A DNA stretch of 64,000 bases from positions 12,082,501 to 12,146,500 of the forward strand of contig OX637399.1 in the NCBI GenBank assembly GCA_951799425.1, given 5' to 3'. This document shows positions 24,131 through 36,485 of the stretch, piece after piece. The stretch's first letter is position 1; the number at the start of each line of letters is the position of its first letter. A program made the translations under genes and the position numbers. The stretch is from Ilex aquifolium (lineage: Eukaryota > Streptophyta > Magnoliopsida > Aquifoliales > Aquifoliaceae). The notes beneath the pieces are model-generated. The model did no database searches. It worked only from the letters and a program-made list of their open reading frames with translations, and was not told the origin of the DNA.

Positions 24131-24253
24131 ACCATCCGAATGGTGAAACCACCATCCGGATGGAGGGAAGTCACTGGAAATCAGAAAAGGGAGCCAAGGA
24201 GCAAGAAAACAGAGGATGACCACCGTCCGAATGGTGGTGGTGGCATCTGGACA
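24131..24253. promoter_or_regulatory. TCCGGA-class palindrome doublets in G
   Basis: CCATCCGAATGG (core 24135) with CCATCCGGATGG (24155), and CGTCCGAATGG (24226) with ATCTGGAC (24246): both pairs exactly 20 bp apart, about 110 bp upstream of the TATA box. Confidence 0.75.
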
Positions 24254-24362
24254 TTAGCCTTAACCGGCTTAAGAGATGTTCTTCATCTCATTGGTCCATT
24301 TGAGCAACAAACTCCTCCTTATTAGTTAGCTATGTAAACAGACTTAACCACTCCCTAAAGCC

Positions 24363-24371
24363 CTATAAATA
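24363..24371 (+). promoter_or_regulatory. TATA box in G
   Basis: CCCTATAAATACCCACGG, a strong plant TATA context. The same arrangement occurs at 61111 in L. Confidence 0.7.
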
Positions 24372-24612
24372 CCCACGGTTTGGGCCATCTATTTACCAAG
24401 TTCTCTTCCATTTTCAGTAGGAGACAAATGAGAGAAAAGGAGACAAATACCTTACACCCCTAAGCCAATCCCTACTTCTACATTTATTGTGTTCCTTTCT
24501 ACTTGGAGGGTTGAACATCTCTCACTTTTTAGCCCTAGTTCGGTAATAAGAGTGGGGGAGTTTCAACTATTCCTCAGGGAATGACTTATTGTGTTTTATT
24601 TTCCAGAGTTTG

Positions 24613-25633
24613 AAAAAAATTGAAGAGAAGAACTACCCCTTCTCTGATGATAAAGTTTCTGATATCTTTGATTAGCTACTCGAGTTAAAGCTTATCGAGT
24701 TTCCAACACCAAATGGCCGGAAGAATCGGTAATGGTTGATAATCCAAAGTATTACAAATATCATCGAATTGTTAGTCATCTCCTTGAAAAATACTTTATC
24801 TTGAAGGAATAGATTCTTCGTCTATTGAATGAGAAAAAATTTAAACTCGTTTCTAGCAAAAAAATGGTTGTTACAAATATGACAATGGTCAATTTCGGAT
24901 TTTCGACCCTATACCAATCCCAAACAAAGAAGTACAATCATCACCTCTCATACGTCCAAAGGAACCATCACTATTACTGAGTTCTTCCACTTACACAGAA
25001 GAATCATCATCGGTTAAAAATGAGGAACTCACTGTTTCTCTTCCTAAAGGAGCTTTGCAAGTACAGTTCATCGTTGACGACTAAGTAAAAACTATTTACG
25101 CATATCCAGGTATGCCAAGGATAAAAAAAACTCCAACATCTCAATGCTCTATGAGTTCATTACAGATGATCTAGATATTTGGGCATCATCGTATGAATCA
25201 AAAGATGAGATCGGAGATGGTTAGTCAACTTTCGTTAGAAAAAAGGATAAACTCCAAACTTTGACTACTAATACAAATTCATTCAATCTACCAAAGAAAC
25301 TTAGAACTCATGCTGGGTGCACCTATCTTGGAACTTAAACCAAATGGGTGGCTTCCTTTGGATGATTTTATGGCTATTAAGAAAGATCCAGGAGAATGGA
25401 CTATGGTGAAGCCTCATAGATGTCAAAAGACATAACATCTGTCTCCTTAATCTAATAAGCCAGACACCCCAAAAGAAATAGGGGATCTCATTCTCGCCGA
25501 AATCAAAGACACCTGATAAAAATAAGAGTTCATTCTCAGCAAGTAACCATTGAAGATGAAGATTATAAATTGTCTTCTCGCACACCTGTAACTTTGTTGG
25601 TGTACTTTCCCAACCAATTCTTTGTAAGGGAAC
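24613..25633 (+). pseudogene. Element F gag-protease linker region
   Basis: Plus strand, decayed. Near 24625-24690 the frame reads KIEEKNYPFSDDKVSDIF, then stops. Further on, in changing frames, are PKYYKYHRIVSH-like and LEKYFILKE-like pieces, which in Tat elements form a zinc-binding segment before the protease. Later parts (25100-25560) are recognisable only in patches. The segment ends at the target site GGAAC (25629-25633), where H entered; coding continues in the same sense at 53031. Confidence 0.7.
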
Positions 25634-26902
25634 TGGCTGGATACGAAATGTGTACACCCAAGTGCAGGCGGTCAAGCTGTAGTAATAATCCGGTTTGAGT
25701 CCGGAGTCGAATCCACAGGGAACTCTTCTTGGTGTTTTGGGGTAAGCAGTGGTGGAGACCTATTGATTGTAACCCTTGAGATTTGAAGTTGTGTGAGGTG
25801 TGAGATTTCCTAGACAGAATATAGGATTCTTTCCAAGAGAATTTTCTAAACAAAATATGAGATAAGCTCTAATGTAAAAGTCACTCTTTAGTTCAAGGAT
25901 CCGGACATGTAGTTAATTATCCGGTTTATTACACTTGTGCTTGATAACTCAATTAACCCCCGTGTCAACAGCAGGTTAATCGGAAGATAAAGGTGGATTA
26001 AGAGAATTAAGAACATGATTCCGATGTCTTTCTAAAAGTTTACAAGAATTGTTTGTGCCGAGACTTAACCCGTCTACAAACAAGCAAGTATTTCTACAAG
26101 ACATCCAATCATAACATCAATGTTCCATTTCCATTCTTTAATTGAAGCACAATAATGGTGAAGATTGATGGGTAGTCATGAAGATCTAATCGGGGTACTT
26201 GCCTTGAACCAATGAGTCTTTCTATACAAGAGTTATATATGTTACAGAAAGAACTCCTAGTTATACAAAGTACCTTAGCTTTACTAGATGCAATCAATCA
26301 TTCAATAAGCATGGGAAATATAAAACATTAAGCATAATTGAAATTGCACAAATATAACGTCCGGATAATTTATACATGCCATTCTCCTCTTACTAAAGAG
26401 TGAATGAGAAACTACTCACTCTTCATGGCTTTGGTAAAGCTAGAAAAGTGAGTGATGCTCATTCCTCCAAGTAGAGGGGTCACAAAGCAAAGCACACTAA
26501 ACAGGGAGCCGATCTTTGACAAATAATGAGTGAATCACATTCCACCCTTCACGGCTTTGGCAAAGCTCTAGAAAAGTGGAAGAGTTTCACTCCTCTAAGG
26601 GAAGAAAGAAGCTCAAGCAATGGAAGTGAATGAAACACAAATTAAAAGTAGAAGAAAGGTAGTCACTTTTGGAGGGTGATCCACAACCAAAGGTGATATA
26701 TCTCCCTCTATGCATGTAGATGAAAGCATAAGCATAAAACTAATTTTATAACAAGCTAAGAGATGTTGGACTAAAGCCAAACTAATCTCTAGAACAACTA
26801 CTTCATACAAAGAAATGCAAGCTAATTCTACAATATGAGTGGGAGTCTAAGCCTCCATCAACCTCTCTAACTAAGTCCCCCCTAAGCTCTCCAACAATGG
26901 GA

Positions 26903-26912
26903 GTATTTATAG
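26903..26912 (-). promoter_or_regulatory. TATA box in the 3' LTR of H
   Basis: Minus strand reads GCCTATAAATACTCCC, about 95 bp downstream of the palindrome cluster. Confidence 0.7.
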
Positions 26913-27003
26913 GCAAGAGGAGGAGACAAGAAGGGGTGAAGGAATAGTGTATGCCGCCAAAGTCCAAGTGAAAAACCAACTACTCTACAATCAATCAGTG
27001 GAG

Positions 27004-27357
27004 AACGTTCGAACGTGAGTTGGCGTTCGAACGTTATATCTGTTTTTGCTTTATGGGCGTTCGAACGTTTCTTCTGTCTTTGCTGTATAGGCGTTCGAAC
27101 GCCAGATGTGGTCTGACCTTCTCACTCAAGTGGTCTGTGGTCTTATGTGGAAACCTATTTCCACACTCCATGCACATCTTGGCGCTTTGCACTCATCATT
27201 CTAGACCTCAATCAATTCAAGTGGACGTTCGAACGTGATACTCAAGTGCCTCAGAGCCTCAGAGTCTTCCTTCTTAGCTGCAACACACCTTCTCTCAGCA
27301 GTCAGGTCTGCTCACAGTTCAAGTGGACGTTCGAACGTGAGTTAGCGTTCGAACGTT
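27004..27357. promoter_or_regulatory. TTCGAA palindrome cluster, 3' LTR of H
   Basis: Cores at 27008/27026 (18 bp), 27060, 27094 (inside GGCGTTCGAACGCC, a 14-bp perfect palindrome), 27228 and 27330/27348 (18 bp). The single sites at 27060 and 27228 correspond to doublets in the other LTR. Confidence 0.8.
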
Positions 27358-27540
27358 CTTGGTGTGCTCCAAGCTTCTCCAATTTTGTTCTCTAATGTGC
27401 AGGTGTTACACTCATGTGTGATATTCGTTGTTCATGAGTCCTTGTTCACTTTAAGACCTGAAATGTCATCACTTAAACTCCATCAAAGTACAATTAGTCC
27501 CAAAAAGGCATAGTAAAATGCTAATTTTAAGTATTAATCA

Positions 27541-27575
27541 CACCCCCGAACCTAAATATTGCTAGTCTCTAGTAA
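27541..27575 (-). promoter_or_regulatory. Polypurine tract of H with adjacent hairpin
   Basis: Minus strand GGTTCGGGGGTG abuts the 3' LTR; just 5' of it is the inverted repeat TTGCTAG-TCT-CTAGTAA (27559-27575). The same hairpin-plus-tract arrangement occurs in I (31490-31531). Confidence 0.8.
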
Positions 27576-29405
27576 TACAATAATTGAAAATCTACTCCTA
27601 ATGTCATTTTCGTAGGTCATCCGGTTGCATTTAGCTTATGCAACAAGCCGTTGAACCACTAGTTTTACCATAGCGGACGAGTGTTGTCTCGTGAGGGTTT
27701 TCAGTGAAGCTACCCACAAACTTTAGTTGAACAGATGTGCATGTGGGATTGCTGGTTAAAGTAAATTAGCATTATGGCCGTTGAGACACCCAACCCTCAA
27801 TTTTGACTTTTATTCCGCTTGCTCCTCTTTCGTAGGTATTGATTCTATGCAAAAATTAACATCTGTTACATTGGCATTTGGAATTCCCTGTGTAATAGGA
27901 ATGATCATTTTGGCAACAAGAATTGTTATATAACAAACATTCCACTTTACCACCTTCCATGGATAACTTCGATTTCATAAACCTTTCTTAGAGTGCTCTC
28001 AGCAAAAATTCGCTCCGAATATAGTGACTTGTCTCTCAAGAGACATGTGATCAGAAGATGGCCAATCGAAAAATCACATGCACAAGTTAGTAAGGGAGAG
28101 AAGTTTAAGGAAACAAACTAATCATGTTTGGCATAATCTCATGAAAGAATATTGATGCAATTTAAAGAAATATTATTTATCATACCCCACTTTTGGTTGA
28201 CGACACATGTATGCAACAGACTTGAGATCAATTAGGGCTTTTTTTAGGTTGTAATGTGGCCAAAGGTCAGTGGCTAACGAAATGACGTCAATGGTATTCA
28301 AAAGCTATCCTTTCATTCTGTAATGTAGCACACTTCTTTCTAACTTTTCGACATTTTGCCCAGAAATGATATTTCTTTCTTTCATTTTTCTCATTTTTCA
28401 CTTTCTTGGCAATTTTCTGCATTTCTGTTTCTTTCCTGTTTCAATTGTTCCCATCGATTTTTCTTGTCATTGAATAGTAGCCTCCATAGCCTTTTCTCTT
28501 TTTCTTGCATTTTTGTATCATATTGATTTATAAGAGGGTGCAAGAAAATTAGATAGTAAAGGTATGTCAAGTATATTTTCTTGTGGCTTGGTAATCATGC
28601 GGGCTATTTGGAAAAAGATCGTAAGGCTCAATCACGGTTAACTAGGGATATAATTTTGTAAAAGAAATGGCTTAAGGCTCAAAATTAAGTCAAAGATGGT
28701 CTAATATCCTTTCTCAAGTATGTGCACATGTATGTGTCGTATGAACAGATCTCTTGGGGGATATGTCAACAGATTGCCTTAGTTGCGTCAATCAAAGCAA
28801 ATTTAATGAGATTATTCAAAAATTGAGAGTGAAAGACCTTACTTGAGTAAATGTTAATTGTCTCTCAAAAGTATAGCAAGACTCAAAACTTACCATGGTA
28901 TTCTTTGTCATCTCCACTGGTTATGTCAGGTTTCTCGTGGAATGTCGGTTTTATACTGATTCCATTTTCGAGTCTGATCATCTTGTACCTTAAAAATAAC
29001 AAATACCGCTGTACATTTGATAATTTAAGCATAGAGAGAATACCAATTTTCCAAGAGATGTGGTTTTAAGTCTAGGTTGCCAAGTTAAGGTGTCAAACCG
29101 ATCATGTGATTAGTTACTTTAGTCTTAGCATTCACATTTGTTCCATCATTCATCAAAAAATAACAATATTATGCTAAATCTACACATGTATTTACAAAGA
29201 TAAAATTGATAAACTAAATCATTCATTTCACAATATATGATTGTTTACTACAAACACCAACGATTCAATTCATCCACAAAAGAGGCAATAAAACACAACA
29301 AAGCTTTAAACATCCATAACAGGAAGGAACTATCATTCACAACAAACTAAAACACCATACATGAAGAAACAAACACACAAAACCAAGAACAGAAATCCCC
29401 CTCTC
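27576..29405 (-). other. 3' noncoding region of element H
   Basis: About 1.8 kb between the third ORF and the polypurine tract. AT-rich; pyrimidine runs near 28370-28520. I found no protein motif, RNA gene or further insertion. Confidence 0.6.
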
Positions 29406-30111
29406 TCACTCTCCACCAGCTCCACCAGCTCCACTCCTCAGGTAGCTGAGAATCTCCTCCTGCTGTCGGAGAATCTCAGCTTGCTTGGTCTCGATGCCAA
29501 GCATGATGTCTCTCAGTGATCTCCGAGTGCTGGTTTTGGGGCCTACCTCCTGGGGCTGCTCTCTCTCTTCCTCCATTTCTCTTTCCTCCTCCGCATCAAT
29601 CTCTTCCTATTGGAGCAAAATTCGACACTGCAATCAAGTTTAACATTTTATATTTGTTGGTGAGCTCCCCTTGTCTAAAAAATCTCTTTCCAGTCCAAGA
29701 AAAGTTGGACACACCCGTCAACTCCTTCCCCACAACATTCATTGGCACATTCTTTCTCGGGGGATAGGTGGGACTTGGTACCCGAGGCACCTCTTGCCTT
29801 ATCCCCCAAATATAGTCTTCATCCACATCGATGTGGATTCCCCTTACATAACTCCTCAGCGCCCCATTAACTATTTCGGCGTTGGAGTAAAACTCCCGCA
29901 CCAAGTCAATCACGGCCTCTCTGCCGTTTTGCAAGTACAAAACCCAACCTCTCCTTTCCATCTCCGCCAAGATACCCAACTCAGCAAAATCAGTCAACAC
30001 CACATCACGCTCACAAACCACAGCATGCTTTTGGTAGAAATTATCGTACCTGTCAGCTTTAAGAGCTATGGGGAATCGGGTCTTGTCGTGTCTTAGCGTA
30101 AGGGGGGCCTC
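29406..30111 (-). pseudogene. Element H third ORF, 3' part (putative plant transposon / env-like protein)
   Basis: Minus strand. After the I insertion the frame reads through RYDNFYQKHAVVCERDVVL, LAEMERRGWVLYL and LVREFYSNAEIV, then a VRGIHIDVDEDYIW segment. These resemble the 'putative plant transposon protein' domain found in the third ORF of Athila-type elements (sometimes called env-like; function unestablished). The frame stops at about 29596. In the next frame a Glu/Arg-rich segment continues to a coiled-coil-like IMLGIETKQAEILRQQEEIL and a Gly-rich end with TGA at 29408-29406, so one frameshift separates body and tail. The N-terminus is at 41990-42081, displaced by I (duplication GCCTC). 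I see no clear transmembrane segment in what remains. Confidence 0.75.
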
Positions 30112-31489
30112 TGATTACGCCCAAAGAATAACGCAGTAATTGTAGCACAGCTTTGGGGTGTCGATTCCACAAAGAGACAAACTAAAAGAATAGTAGACAT
30201 GAACAAAGAAACAAAAGAAAAATATTAAATGATTAATGGAGAACAAAGATTAATTTTAAATGCAAATTAAAGTGAAGCAAAGTGACTAACGGAAAAAGTA
30301 CTCAAATTTGACAAACGGTAAAGCGTCGGGAATCCCTTGCACACATCTGGTATTTTAATTATTCTTAATTCATTGAATAACTCAATTAGGAATTCAATTC
30401 CCAAAATTCTCAACCGGAATGTATAGATTTATAAACCAAGATTAAACCAAATGTAACCCTTTGAAAAATCATTCACCACTTTGAAAATACGTAAATTATT
30501 ATCACTATTGAGAAAATCCAACGACGATAATATACTCAGGAAGCGATATTGCAGCAAAGAATTAAGTCAATATAGATAAATAATTGATCCAAACATAATC
30601 AAAGAGCTAATCCATTCAATAGAGAAAGTCTGACTAAATCCATAAATAGAATAAATTCTATGACTATTCGGAGAAGAAAACATCAACAATGAATTGAGAA
30701 TGATAAAACAAAAGAGTTTTAGTAATTGAAAATCGAATACATAAATTAAAAATAAATAAAATATCATCTACTGTGCAAGTTCATCCCTCGCTCTACCAGA
30801 GAATTTAGTTACTCATAAATATAATGGACAATAAAAATCTCCCGGAAAAATAGAACAAACCGGCGGCCATCAGCAATTTTTTTCCCTCTGTTTCGTCGTC
30901 TGTCCCAAGCCAAAACAGCCGCCTCCTTCCTTCCATTTTTTTTATTCCAGCCGCCACACCCAAGAGGAAAAAGAAAAGGATCAGCCGCCAAAGCCCAAAA
31001 GGAAAAAGAAAAAGACTAGGTTACAAGTCAATCTCGTTTTGAAAAAATACATTTTCTTCCCCTCTTTATTCAAGCCTTTTTATTTCAGCCCCTCTTTAGT
31101 CCAACCTTTCTGTTTCAGCCCCTAAAGCTCAAATCCACATGTATTTGGGAAAGCTAAAGCCCAAATTTGCTGAGTGATGGGTCCAATTGACAGCTGCATC
31201 AATTTCAGTCTTTTTACTCTATGTGCTGCTATCAAAATAAAAACAAATATAAAAGCCCAATAATAAAGTTCCAAAAATGTTAATTGTAAAGCCTATTTGT
31301 AAATTATCTCTCACCAACCAATACTGCAATATTTAAGATTTAAAATATTATAAAATCATGCTCAAATACATCTCAGTGTGAATAGATATTAAATTCAATA
31401 ATATAAATTATATCTAATTATTTCTATTCACATTTTAGCATTTTAATCCAATAATAGGGTATTTAGAATGCACTTTCGCGCACTCATCA
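30112..31489 (-). repeat. 3' LTR of element I
   Basis: 1378 bp, + strand start TGATTACGCCCAAAG, end GCGCGCACTCATCA-like (CGCGCACTCATCA). Partner of 40619-41989 (1371 bp) with scattered substitutions. Open frames here recur in both LTRs and are not credible genes. Confidence 0.94.
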
Positions 31490-31531
31490 CACCCCCCCCC
31501 CCCCAACTTACTCATTGCTAGTCCCTAGCAA
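31490..31531 (-). promoter_or_regulatory. Polypurine tract of I with adjacent hairpin
   Basis: A run of 13 C (G on the minus strand) next to the LTR, then the perfect inverted repeat TTGCTAG-TCC-CTAGCAA at 31515-31531. Confidence 0.85.
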
Positions 31532-32569
31532 TTTTCATGTCAAAACAACGAAAGAAACCAAAGAAAATCACACACAAAGGCCACCAAGTCACACTTTCCA
31601 GATTCACATGTCAAAGCAATCCTAGGAATTCAATAACCCTATCACAAGCAATCCACCTGAAGCAATCCACAGAGTGTGTGTGTGTTCCAAACTATATCCA
31701 TCTAACCAAAAGCCCTGACACATGCAACATCAAGAACATCTCAAGCGAAAGGTTCAACTCCATAACTCACAGGTATAAAAGTGTTTTGTGGGAAGATTCT
31801 CTCTATGGAGTTGACAATGGGTGTGCACACACTATCATGGGGAATTAGGCAATTTTGTACAAGCAACAAGCAAACATTGATCTTATGATAGGAATACTAA
31901 CAAATGAGACTTCCACAACACTTTCCCAAAAGCTTACTTAGGATCAGAACGGTCAACACAAAAGGTTGTAACGTGGCTTACGTTTGAGGCTATATAAAAA
32001 AAATGAAAAGGATTCAAAAACTTCCAAGTACATACAAAGGGAATCTTGCCAAATCTCTCAATAAACCACATTTCTCACTTGATGTACTCTTCAACCTTTC
32101 AAGTCATCGAATAATGCATCTTTTTCTTTTTCTTTTTTTTCTGTTTTTTTTTCTTTTCTTCTTTTTTTTTCTTCTTTTTTTCTTTTTTTTTTGAAACAAT
32201 TTGGTAAACAATAATGTCACCCTGGTATTTTTCTATTTCTATCCAGCCTTGGTATTTTTGTCTTTAAAACTCACTCACTTGAACACCTTGTAACTCATGT
32301 TCTTCCCTTTTCTCTCTCTTTCTTTTTTTTTTTTTCAAAAAGAATTCCACATCTAGTACACACTTGGAAGTAACAAGGGTAGGGAAAATCAGTGTATAGG
32401 TTATACTCTAATGTGGAGAGGTATGGATAATGTAGGCATATGAAAAGAAAAGGCTACATGTGTTTATTGGCTCAAAGTTGGCTACTAGGGGTCTATGGTG
32501 GAAAGGGTTAGCTTGAAAGGCTCAAACGTTGATCCTAAGTTGACCTTCGTCATATCCCAAGTATATCCA
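31532..32569 (-). other. 3' noncoding region of element I, distal part
   Basis: No protein motif. Contains pyrimidine (T-rich) runs at about 32115-32195 and 32320-32335. Ends at target copy ATCCA (32565-32569) of solo LTR J'. Confidence 0.6.
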
Positions 32570-33905
32570 TGCTTGATCAAAACCGTTGTAGTTCCTAACC
32601 TCCTAAAATCATCCCTCAATGTGTATATGGTGTATGTGTGAAGGGAGTCTCACTCTCCCTCGGAATGATGTAGGAAATAGGGCAACAGAATGGTGGTAAT
32701 GAAAATGGAATGAAATGTACAAAATGTGTGTGTGGTGAACAAAAGTGCTCCCCAAGCGCAAGGAGTCTTTTGAGTGTCGTGTTTTACTTGGAAAAGTATT
32801 CCAAGGTCGTCTCCTCAGGGAAGGAAAGTTCAAGTGTGTGAAGGTGATTTTGGTGAACAAAAGAGAAAAGTGTAAAATCTTTTGTTTGAGTTTTGGTGTT
32901 TGAAGTTTGTGAATGAAAATACAATAAAGACAAGTGTTGGCTAATCCAAAGGGTTCATTCCAATGGGAATCCCAAATCAACTCGAAGCCTTCCTCGAATA
33001 GAGCTTAGATGAACGATTGATTCGTGGGAAGCTAGGGACGAGATGGAGGTGAGGATCCAAGCATAACTCGTGACCAAGCCTACGGGATATCAAAGACTCA
33101 CAACCGCATCCATTCTCAACCCAGTCAAACCGAATCATCGTACTCTGAGAGGAGGAAAGAGAATGAGTTAAAATGGCACACCCAAGAGGAAATCTCCCTT
33201 GGATTAACCAACTTAAAATCTAGCTACTCATGGTAAAAAGAAAGACATGCATAATGTAAAGAGACATGTAGAAGAAATGAATATTAGAACTTGTATTAAT
33301 ACTAGGAGAATGTAAGCTACAAAGGAGAATTCATTTCATAACTAAAAACAAAGCTTGAAGATAAAACCCAGCAGAAAAATAAAAGTGCAAAAACATTTGA
33401 ATTAAACTTGGTTAGACTAGAATTAAAAGAGATTACAATGGAAGAAATAAAGATTACAAGGGAACTACAACTTACTGCGATGAAATGGGGGAAGAAAATG
33501 AAAAAACATAAATTTTATCTCTATAGCACTATTCATCATCTTCTTCCTTGGACTACTCCTAAGCTTAGGTAGCCACACTTTGAAATGCTTGTGGAATGCT
33601 GAATATATGAAGTGTTGAGACTTCAAATTTCATCCATGAGGCTCCCCTAGCCTGTATGTGCAGGCTTCCCACCAATGGGAAGAGATTTGATGGTTTGGAC
33701 AGGCTAGGAGCAGCCTACCTAGCAACTCCCCAGGCAGCCCCCTTCTCTCCCATCCTCATTAATGCCCTTGCCTCCAAAGTCTTGAAATTGTGATGGGAGG
33801 CATGTAAATGTGTAAGGGATGTCAGGGGACAAGTAGGGGAATCAATGCTGGGACCCCCAAGCAAGTGGAGCATGAGATGCAGGCGATCTGGGCTGTTTAG
33901 CATAG

Positions 33906-33962
33906 CGTACCGGTACTTCGAACTCCAGCAGGTGAAGCGTACCGGTACGGCCTACCGATACT
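33906..33962. promoter_or_regulatory. ACCGGT palindromes in J'
   Basis: GCGTACCGGTACTTCG (core 33909), then CGTACCGGTACG (33941) paired with ACCGAT (33954) at 13 bp. About 300 bp upstream of the TATA-like sequence in minus-strand orientation. Confidence 0.7.
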
Positions 33963-33984
33963 CTTCTGTTCCGGACTAGTTTTC

Positions 33985-34085
33985 GTATAATTTTCATAAC
34001 TTTTGATCCAACTGTCCGATTGAGCTGAAATTTTGACACAATACACAGGACATCCAGATATACAACTTTCATGTTTTGCACTTTT
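33985..34085. promoter_or_regulatory. Cross-family conserved block in J'
   Basis: CATAACTTTTGATCCAACTG, then CCGATTGAGCTGAAATTTTG and TACAACTTTCATGTTTTG. Related blocks occur near 2600-2740, 9660-9800, 13585-13705, 20640-20760, 22617-22720 and 46800-46895, in LTRs of different families. Function unknown. Confidence 0.65.
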
Positions 34086-34425
34086 TCAGATTCAAATTAG
34101 ATCAAGGTCAAAATGGAGGAAAACCGAGTTACTTCAACCAAATGGTGTGGGTGCTGGTGCCTTTGTTACCAAGCACCAATACCTCCTTGATTTCTTTCAC
34201 TTTTAAGCCTCCAAATCCTCATATAATGTGTTCATGTCTTCACCACTCCTCCACACTTAGTTGCAAGGTTACAAAATCCAAGATTTACGCTATAATTACC
34301 TGCAACATCGAAAATTCAACATTATTCATAACTTTGGCTAACTCTAAGTAATTAAATGAAAAAGTTGAGTTAAAATGCATGTAATGAGGCCTTCAAATAT
34401 GCAATATTATGTGCTCATCAATCCA

Positions 34426-35075
34426 CCATCTTACCACAAACCATGTAATGATATTCTCAAAAGAAGTACCCAGTTCAACAGATCAATGAACGCTTATCAC
34501 AATTTACTGCATTTGTAGGCTCTCAATCCTCTCCAAAACTCACATGAATACTTAAGCAAAAGAGTTCTCTAGCTACATGTGTCAAACCACCATCTTACCA
34601 CAAAGCTTGGATGAGTGCATTAGGGGTTCTGTGAATGCTTCAGCAAAAAAAAATGATTATGGTGGGTTTGGAGAATTCACGAAGATGGCTATGAATGAGA
34701 ATAAGTACACATGTGAAAAGGATGCACGTGTGATGTAAAATTAAAAACATTTGACACATGAAAATATGTCACAGAGTTTCAACAAGCATTTTAAATATTG
34801 AATTTGCACCACCACCCCCCAACTTAAATGAAACATTGTCCTCGATGTTTAAGAATCAAATTTGAATGGGGAGTAACTAAAAATGGTAGAATACACCTGA
34901 TGAGTGACGTGGGTACTTCGCTAAGCACCAAAGATGGTAACCTGAAATGACAAAATGAAACTAGCCTGCAAATAAAAACAAAGAAAACAACAGCAAACTA
35001 AAAGGAAAAGAAAATAAAATAAAATAAATCAAAACAAACAAAAGAAATAAAGAAAAACATACCTGCGTGGTGTGG
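34426..35075 (-). other. Region after pol in element I, with an internal purine tract
   Basis: No ORF. Near 34808-34850 the minus strand reads AGGACAATGTTTCATTTAAG then TTGGGGGGTGGTGG, a polypurine-tract-like sequence far from the LTR. The same phrase follows pol in H at 43430-43460. Confidence 0.65.
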
Positions 35076-36485
35076 TCAAGGTTGATAAACCGGATCCTCA
35101 AGTGAAATGTCTTCCACGTTCGGAACTTGTCTATCAATTAATACTTTAAGGCGTTGACCATTTACTTTAAAGATCCGACCATCCTTAGGATTCTCTATTT
35201 CCACTGCCCCATGTGCAAAAATATTCTTCACTACAAAAGGGCCGGTCCACCTAGACCTAAGTTTTTCGGGGTGCTTATGGAGTCTAGAATCATATAAGAA
35301 CACTCGATCATTAGGCTTAAACATTTTTCTCAAAATATTTTTATCATGAAACACTTTCATTTTAGCCTTATAGATTTTAGAGTTCTCATAAGCATCATTT
35401 CTCAACTCCTCTAACTCGGTCAACTGAAATTTTCTAAGCTTACCTGTTTCTCCCATGTCAAAATTGAATTGCTTGATGGCCCAATAGGCTCGATGCTCGA
35501 GCTCCACAGGTAAGTGACAAGGCTTTCCAAAAACAAGCCTATAAGTTGACATGCCCAAAGGAATTTTGAAATTTGTACGGTAGACCCAAAGCGCATCAAC
35601 TAGTCTCAAAGACCAATCCTTGCGATCCGGATTGACTGTTTTTTCTAAAATTTGCTTAATTTCCCTGTTTGCAAGTTCTACCTATCCACTTGTCTGAGGG
35701 TGGTAGGCAGTAGAGATCTTATGTATCACCCCATATTTTTTCATCAAAGGTTTAAAAGAACGGTTGCAAAAATGCGTACCCTAATCACTAATGATAGCAC
35801 ATGGTATACCAAATCGAGATAATACATTCTCTTTGAGAAATTTAATTACCGTCTTATTATCATTGCTCCTACAAGCTGCTGCCTCTACCCATTTTGACAC
35901 ATAATCTACTGCCACAATAATATATTGATATCCAAAAGAATGAGGAAATGGTCCCATAAAATCAATGCCCCAACAATCAAAAATTTCAATCACTAAAATT
36001 GGATTTAAGGGCATCATATTACGACGGGACATAACTCCTAACTTTTGACACTTTTCACATGAACGACAATAGATGTTTTCATCCTTAAACAAGGTGGGCC
36101 AATAAAATCCACACTGCAGAACTGTTGCAGCGGTTTTCTTCATTTAAAAGTGGCCCCCACAAGCTTGGGAGTGACAAAATTCCAAGACGCTGGCAATCTC
36201 CTCATCAGGGATGCAACGCCTTAAAATTTAGTCAGGAAAGTATTTGAAAAGAAAATGGTCATCCCAATAGAATTTACGTACCTCAGTCATGAACTTTCTC
36301 TTGTCCTGAGCGCTCCAATCCACTGGTATCTCACCTACAGCCAAATAATTCACAATATGAGCAAACCACGGTAGAGAAGTAATAGAAAGTAAATGCTCAT
36401 CGGGAAAATCATCCCTGATTGGCAGGTGGTCAGAGGTATCCTCAAATGTGAGCCTCGAGAGATGGTCAGCCACTACGTTTTCCAC
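35076..36485 (-). pseudogene. pol: Element I integrase
   Basis: Minus strand, frame shared with the RNase H upstream. The zinc-binding N-terminus is near 36080-36230, with CGFYWPTLFKD and CRSCEKC. The catalytic core reads CWGIDFMGPF (first Asp) and IPCAIISD (second Asp). The segment with the catalytic Glu (ELANREIKQ-like, about 35640-35690) is interrupted by stops. The C-terminal part, 35076-35609, has [20 protein letters not shown] followed by [11 protein letters not shown]. Stops near 35780, 35690 and 36225 break the frame. Integrase inserts the cDNA into the genome; this copy cannot encode it. Confidence 0.88.

Larger units (their letters stand above)
23920..24612 (+). mobile_element. Truncated LTR G, related to the LTR of element L
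   Basis: Begins TGATTAACCCTAAAAAGTG, matching the start of the L LTR at 60678, and follows it through the palindrome region, TATA box and the phrase TTTCAACTATTCCT (24566-24579). Similarity fades at about 24612, where gag-pol sequence of F resumes (KIEEKNYPFSDD). About 0.69 kb of a roughly 1.57-kb LTR is present, so the 3' half and any internal part are deleted. No second target copy recognised. Confidence 0.75.
25634..27540 (-). repeat. 3' LTR of element H
   Basis: 1907 bp, starting TGGCTGGATACGAAATGTG and ending AAGTATTAATCA on the + strand. Partner of 51081-53025, which is 38 bp longer, mostly through two extra palindrome units. Open frames inside (for example 27020-27395) run through palindromes and are not genes. 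Confidence 0.94.
32570..34420 (-). mobile_element. Solo LTR J' in element I
   Basis: 1851 bp, bounded on the + strand by TGCTTGATCAAAACC and ATTATGTGCTCATCA with a perfect ATCCA duplication (32565-32569 and 34421-34425). Same family as J (46470-48333) in opposite orientation. Minus-strand TATA-like CATATATTCAGC near 33600-33610. No gene inside. Confidence 0.93.

Noticed and set aside
27020-27395. Frames through the TTCGAA cluster of the H LTRs (also 52396-53000)
   Set aside because: They run across promoter palindromes, are not conserved between the two LTRs in length, and show no domain.
27576-29405. Possible host gene or nested insertion in the H 3' region
   Set aside because: No exon-like coding, terminal repeats or target duplications found; treated as native 3' noncoding sequence.
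29596-30021. Host gene for the 141-codon frame
   Set aside because: It lies between pol and 3' LTR of H, matches the third-ORF domain of Athila elements and continues across element I to 42081.
32003-32194. Plus-strand frame ending in a Phe/Leu-rich stretch
   Set aside because: Translation of a T-rich simple sequence in the 3' region of element I.
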